DNA of 64,000 bases from positions 3,020,477-3,084,476 of the forward strand of contig JACAXG010000075.1 in NCBI GenBank assembly GCA_018881555.1, read 5' to 3'. The notes under the pieces were generated by a model that saw only the letters and a list, made by a program, of their open reading frames with translations, was not told the DNA's origin and did not search any database. Origin of the DNA: Amblyornis subalaris (taxonomy: Eukaryota > Chordata > Aves > Passeriformes > Ptilonorhynchidae). Made by a program: the position numbers and the translations under genes. Positions 50,201 to 56,200 of the stretch are shown here, piece after piece (within the stretch, counting starts at the first letter, position 1; the number at the start of each line of letters is the position of its first letter).

Positions 50201-53200
50201 CCACTAAAATTCTGCTGACTGTCACCAATGAACAGAACATAAACTGTGTAGACCATGTACTGGAGTGGCCATTCTCACGTGTGTCATCTCCTGGCAGGAA
50301 TTATTGACCTGAACAATATGGCTCCCACTATCTTAGTGCCTCATCCTGGAGGAACAAGCACCCCACCCATGGAGAGAATCACATATATCCCTGGCACCCA
50401 GCTTACCTTCCCTCCCAGGCCTTACAATCCTGCTTCTCTGTCACCAGGTAAGAGCTCTCATAGTTTGGTGATGTGTCTGATTGTCTGACGTGCTGAGATA
50501 ATTGACCATCCTTACTCAGCTTTCATTAATGCCATGTTTTGATGTTTTCTCGGGAGATGCTTTTTGCATGCACCTCTCACTTGGATAGCAAAGGGGTTTT
50601 GATGATACCCTGTATAGTTAGAGTAGGAGCTCTGTCAAATTCAGAATTTGCCTCATTCTGTCAGGTCTTTATTTGTAGTAATTTGCTTATGAATTCACTG
50701 ACCTCATTTTACGTGTGTTGAAGGGTGAAATTGGGGTCTATGAGCTGTCTAGTTTCTAACTGTATAGAAACCACTTTAGTAAAAGGCTGTTGAGCCTTCC
50801 ACTGTCACTGTATGTTAAGCTTTTTTCTTCCTGCATAAGTGGATAGTCTTGAGAGGAATGTATTTGGGAAATTTTGCTGTAAGTGGATGGCAGAATATAT
50901 TGGCAACTGTTTACATCAAATTATGCTTTACTTAAGTATATTTTTTGCTCTTTCATTTTACCTTGTGGACCTTCCAGGACACCCCACACACCTGGCAGCT
51001 TCTGCAGCTGCAAATGCTGAAAGGGAACGGGAAAGGGAAAGAGAGAAGGAACGGGAGAGGGAGAGGGAACGAGAACGAGAGCGGGAAAGAGAACGAGAAC
51101 GTGAGAGGGAGAGAATCAGCTCAGTCCCTGCTGACCTGTATCTCCGACCAGGTGAGTGCACATGGAGGCACCTGGGTCACTTGTCTTGTGGACTGTAACT
51201 GCTCATTTTATGCAGTCACTGTTAGCAAATACAATTTACAGTTTGCTTTTACTCTGCACTTCAGGCAGGTTCCTGTTACAGTGTAGTTTGGTCACAATTG
51301 CAACTTCTGCAACTACCAGACTTCTTGAACTTTCTCTCAAAGCAATGTAGCACCTAAAGAGGAGTGAATCCCAGTTACCACTGGCACAACTTGCATGTCA
51401 TTTAGAGTATTGTAAACAGATTTAAATCTTTAATACATACCATCACATCCAGAGTGATGGAGATAACTGGGAAGGGACATGGAGAGACAGCATTGATACA
51501 TAGTACTGCACTGTTATAAGAGTAATTATTTATTTTCGTTTGTTCCCCTCCACTCTGTGTCCTGCAGGTGCAGAGCAGCCTGGCAGACCTGGCAGTCANG
51601 GATACGTCCGGTCCCCGTCCCCCTCTGTCAGAAGCCAGGAAAACATTCTGCAGCAAAGGCCCAGTATTTTCCAAGGAACCAATGGGACAAGTGTAATCAC
51701 ACCTTTGGATCCTGCTGCTCAGCTACGTATCATGTATGTTTTAAGTTACTGTTGTGGAGAGATCTGTTCTAATATTTGAGCTTATTAAGAGGAGAATTTA
51801 GGATATTCCACTATATGATTGCTCTTGATTTATCAGAAACCATCCAATGTATTTTCACCAGTGCATTTTGGACAGAAATTAGTGTCAGGAAAGCTTTGCT
51901 TTATTGTGTGCATGATCTGGCTCTAGTTCTTCTTTCCATGTGATGTAATTGAGGCTGTTCAATGTTTGCCAACAGGCAGCTCACCCCTGGAGCTCCTTCT
52001 ATTACTCAAGGGTTACCAGCTTCCCGTTACAACACTGCTGCTGACGCCCTGGCAGCACTTGTAGATGCTGCAGCCTCAGCTCCTCAGATGGAAGTTGCCA
52101 AAGCAAAGGAGAACAAGCATGAAGGAACCAGGATAGAAGAGAACCTGGGGCGCAGGTCAGCTGTGGTGACTGACCAGCAGCAGATGGAACAGAAGACGCT
52201 GGAGGTAGAAAAGAGGCCTGTGCAGTGCCCCTACACATCTGCAAATTACTCTGGTGGCAAGTCCCAGGGACAGTCTTCATCAGTAGTCTATTCAGAGGCT
52301 GGTAAAGAGAAAGGACCTCCTCCTAAATCCAGGTACGAGGAAGAGCTGAGAACTCGAGGAAAGACCACAATTACTGCTGCTAACTTCATAGATGTGATCA
52401 TCACTCGCCAGATTGCTTCAGACAAGGATGCTCGAGATAGGGGCTCTCAAAGTTCAGATTCTTCCAGTAGTTGTACGTATCTTAGTAACTATCTACTTCT
52501 TTGCTGTCTGTCTTAGCCTTTTAGGGAAATGATAAGATGTGAAGTGATTCGGACATTTAGTGATAACATATTCAGCTCTGCACAGCAGAAACACTTGATA
52601 GACAAATACAGTTTTTGCATATAGTGACTCTTGCAAAATCAGTTGTTTGCTTTATTCAGATTCCATGCTACAGCATGAAATGCAGGATCATAAGAGTAAC
52701 CTTATCAGAAGTCAGGAAACTGGAAATTATTTGGTTTATGTTGGAACAGTTTCATGGAAGTATTTGTATTATCATGAGAAGACAACAGTGTTTTGACTTT
52801 GTTTCGCTGTTGCCATTTTACTGGAAGTACCAGTGTTACTAAGTATAGGCAACAAAAATTTTCTGTCATATTTACATGTTATTCCACAACCTTTGCTTGA
52901 TACTCAGTATCCTCACACCGGTATGAAGCTCCTGGAGATGCCATTGAGGTGATCAGCCCTGCAAATTCACCTGTACCTGCTCAAGAAAAGCTACAGCCCT
53001 ATCAACAAGAGACACCCAAACCAAGCCAGGCAGAGAGTAAGTTTATCTGCATGTGCAAATATTCTCATAGGTACCTTTTTTAGATTTGTAAGCACAGAAG
53101 TTTCAAACCTTGAAGTTTAACAGACTGACCTTTTTTTTTCAACCAGCTGACCCCAACAGGCCATATGAGGGCCCAATTCACCGCTACAGGACACAGGAAC

Positions 53201-56200
53201 CCCCCTCACCCCAACAACCTCCACCTCCCTCTTCCCAGGCNGAGGGGATGGCTCATGTGCCCAGGACCCATCGGCTCATCACCCTTGCTGATCACATCTG
53301 TGTAGGTTTATTTGCCTTGCGTCTTTTCAGATCTGAAAAGTTATATTTTGATCATGAAATATAATATAATTCTATAATTATTCATTTTATTTGAGGATAT
53401 TATAAAATATTGTATCTTTCCTGCAATCAGTCTCAGCTAGGTCACGAATACCTACACTGCGGCCANTGTGTAACCAAGATCTCTTTTCTACTTTTTTTGG
53501 TGCCATCCAGCAAATTATCACACAAGACTTTGCTAGAAACCAAGCAGCTTCTCAGGGCTCTTTGCAGCCTCCCACCACTACATTCCAGAATTCCACCCCT
53601 GCTCCAACACCTGTTTCTGGCCGGGCCAAGACCTCGAACCGCTACAGCCCCGAGTCACAGGCACAGCCTGTGCACCACCAGCGGCCAGGGGCCAGAGTGT
53701 CCCCTGAGAACCTCTCTGACAAGGCCAGGGGAAGGTAATGCATGTGTTCAGTCTAACTGCAAATTTAGTTCATGCCCAGATATGATATTGATATAAAATA
53801 GTGCAGTAATCTTGATGTAGATTGGAAGTAAAGGTGCCTTTTTGGTCTTATTTTTAGGCAACGTCTGTCTTGTACTGTTTTGACAATTGCTTGGCTCCGT
53901 AACAACTTAAAATTGTTTTCCCTTTGCTACTTCTGCTTAATTTCCAGTTTCAGAGGGGTGAAAATGTTTAATTACTTAAAACTTATCAGAGTTGTTANGG
54001 ACAATTCGCAATCATCTTTTTGAGATCACCAAGCTTACTAAAGCATGTAACGTATAACCACACATAAGTAGTTATGTAGCAACTGGAAAACAGTTACATA
54101 AGTTAACTACTGCTGGACATGCATTGAGAGTAACTATCTGTCTCTGAATTGTGGATGTAGGCCTGGAAAATCTCCAGAGAGGAGTCATGTCCCTTCAGAA
54201 CCCTATGAGCCAATCTCGCCACCTCAGGTCCCGGTTGTACACGAGAAACAGGAAAATGTTCTTTTGCTTTCCCAAAGAGCTGAGCCTACTGAACAGAGGT
54301 ATGTGTAAAACTGACTTTTGAAAACGTTATTCTGGATCTTTGTGCTGCAAACAGTGTCTTTATTAAAGAGCAGTTTGAGTGACCTTCCTCTGGTGCCACT
54401 GGCAAGTTGTTAATCACTGTTGATCCTTCTGCACTAACATCCAAAACTTGCTATTTGGGAGGTGCTTTGGGAAGGCTGAGTGAAAGGTCACATGTTGGTG
54501 CTCTGTCTTAAGTTTCTTGGTGCAAGCAGAGTGTTCTGTGTCACATCTGAGAGAACATGTTAGAGTGAAACTCCTCGTGGCTGCCAGTTCTATAAAACTG
54601 AAGTGGGTTTTGAGAAAGGTCTGTTTTGTACAATTTTTATTAAATAATTCAGGCTTCTGCCTGATTGGATTCCTGGTTACTGTCCTGGCGGAGAGGGGAG
54701 GAACCCAGGCTCCAGCACTCATGCTGGAGCAGCTACTCACTTGAAATACCACTGAGCTAAGGAGCTTCCAGGAGGAGTGGAGGTGGGGTGTCCATGGATC
54801 AGACAGCCCTGTCCCAGGGCTCTTTGTCAGTCTGTCAGATCTGCACCATAAAACTGCACAGGATCCCTGGTGTCTGCAAACGTGTGGGAGATGCACACTG
54901 GAGTGGGTGCTCCTGTGTCTGCCCTGCTGAGAAAGGAAGAGCACCCAATGTGTTTATTTAAGGCTCATGCTGGTGAAATTGGTTCTCATTTTCTTGGGTT
55001 TTTCCCCTCTCCGCTCTGCAGTTGNTGGCAGGGCTGTTACAGTCCATGATGGATATTAAGGGATGCAAAGGGATTTTCAGGAACATGGCAGGGGAGATTG
55101 CGCTTTATAGAAATGTAAGGATCTTGGGCTAGAAAACCTAGACTCTTTATTACTTTATTTTTAGATTATTTTTTAATTTAAGTATGAGTTGTTTGGTTTG
55201 TTAATTCGAGCTTATTTGTCGGATTGCTGCTGCTTAAACAAACTCAGTTATTATTGAGCCCCACGGTGTTCATATGACTGTTAGTGGTTTGTGCCTGACT
55301 GCTTTTGGGAAGATTTAAATGTACACCCTATGAGTTCTGTCTCTTTGACACGTGTTGGTCTTGGCAGGACTGACTCTCGCTCTCCAGGCAGTATCAGTTA
55401 CCTGCCCTCGTTTTTCACCAAACTTGAGAACACTTCACCAATGGTAAAATCCAAGAAACAGGAGATATTTCGAAAGCTGAACTCATCTGGTGGAGGTGAC
55501 TCTGACATGGGTATGCAGGACTTGCCTTTTCACTCAACTTTTCCAGCTTAAGCTTTATGTGACTTCCACCCACAGATGTCCTGATCTAAATATGTTCAAA
55601 TAATACAAATTAATATAAATCTATGAACATAAAACACATATAATAATTTATGACCTTAGAACTAGAAGATTGTTAGATTTCTTTTTAATGTTGTACTGTC
55701 ACATCTTTTTAACACTTAATTTGATAGATTAAAACCACATAATTAGTGAGAGAGTTGTTAAAACCTGACATTATTCTAATTAACTTTGTGTCTGTAGTTT
55801 GCTTTGTATCAATTAAATATTACACATTTTCCTTTTTGGAAAGGTGTCTTGAAATTAAATGGTTTTCGTTTTCTTGGCCCTTATGATTATGTCTGTTAAA
55901 TGACATTTTAATATAGTTTCAGTAATGGACACTGACATGTTGGAATATGATACTAGATACTATATTTTTGGTTTTTTCTTCTGCAGTAGGGCTAGTAGTG
56001 ATCATTTAGTGATCGTTAGTACTGACAAACTCAATGAAATGTTGTTTTAATTGCAGCAACTGCTCAGCCAGGGACTGAAATATTCAATTTGCCAGCAGTC
56101 ACTACCTCAGGTAAGTTTTTAAGTAAAAGAAACAACACATGTTTCAGAAAAATGTAATGTCTTAAATATCTTACATTTATACTCTTTTGGGAGTCCAGTA

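Noticed and set aside
50958..51161. Minus-strand frame that looks like an Arg-Ser splicing-factor domain
   Set aside because: It is the antisense image of the Glu-Arg repeat in NCOR1 exon 36.
54414..54944. 176-codon open frame on the minus strand in NCOR1 intron 42
   Set aside because: It has no recognisable domain and no ATG at its start (GTG). About one open run of this length is expected by chance in 128,000 six-frame codons.
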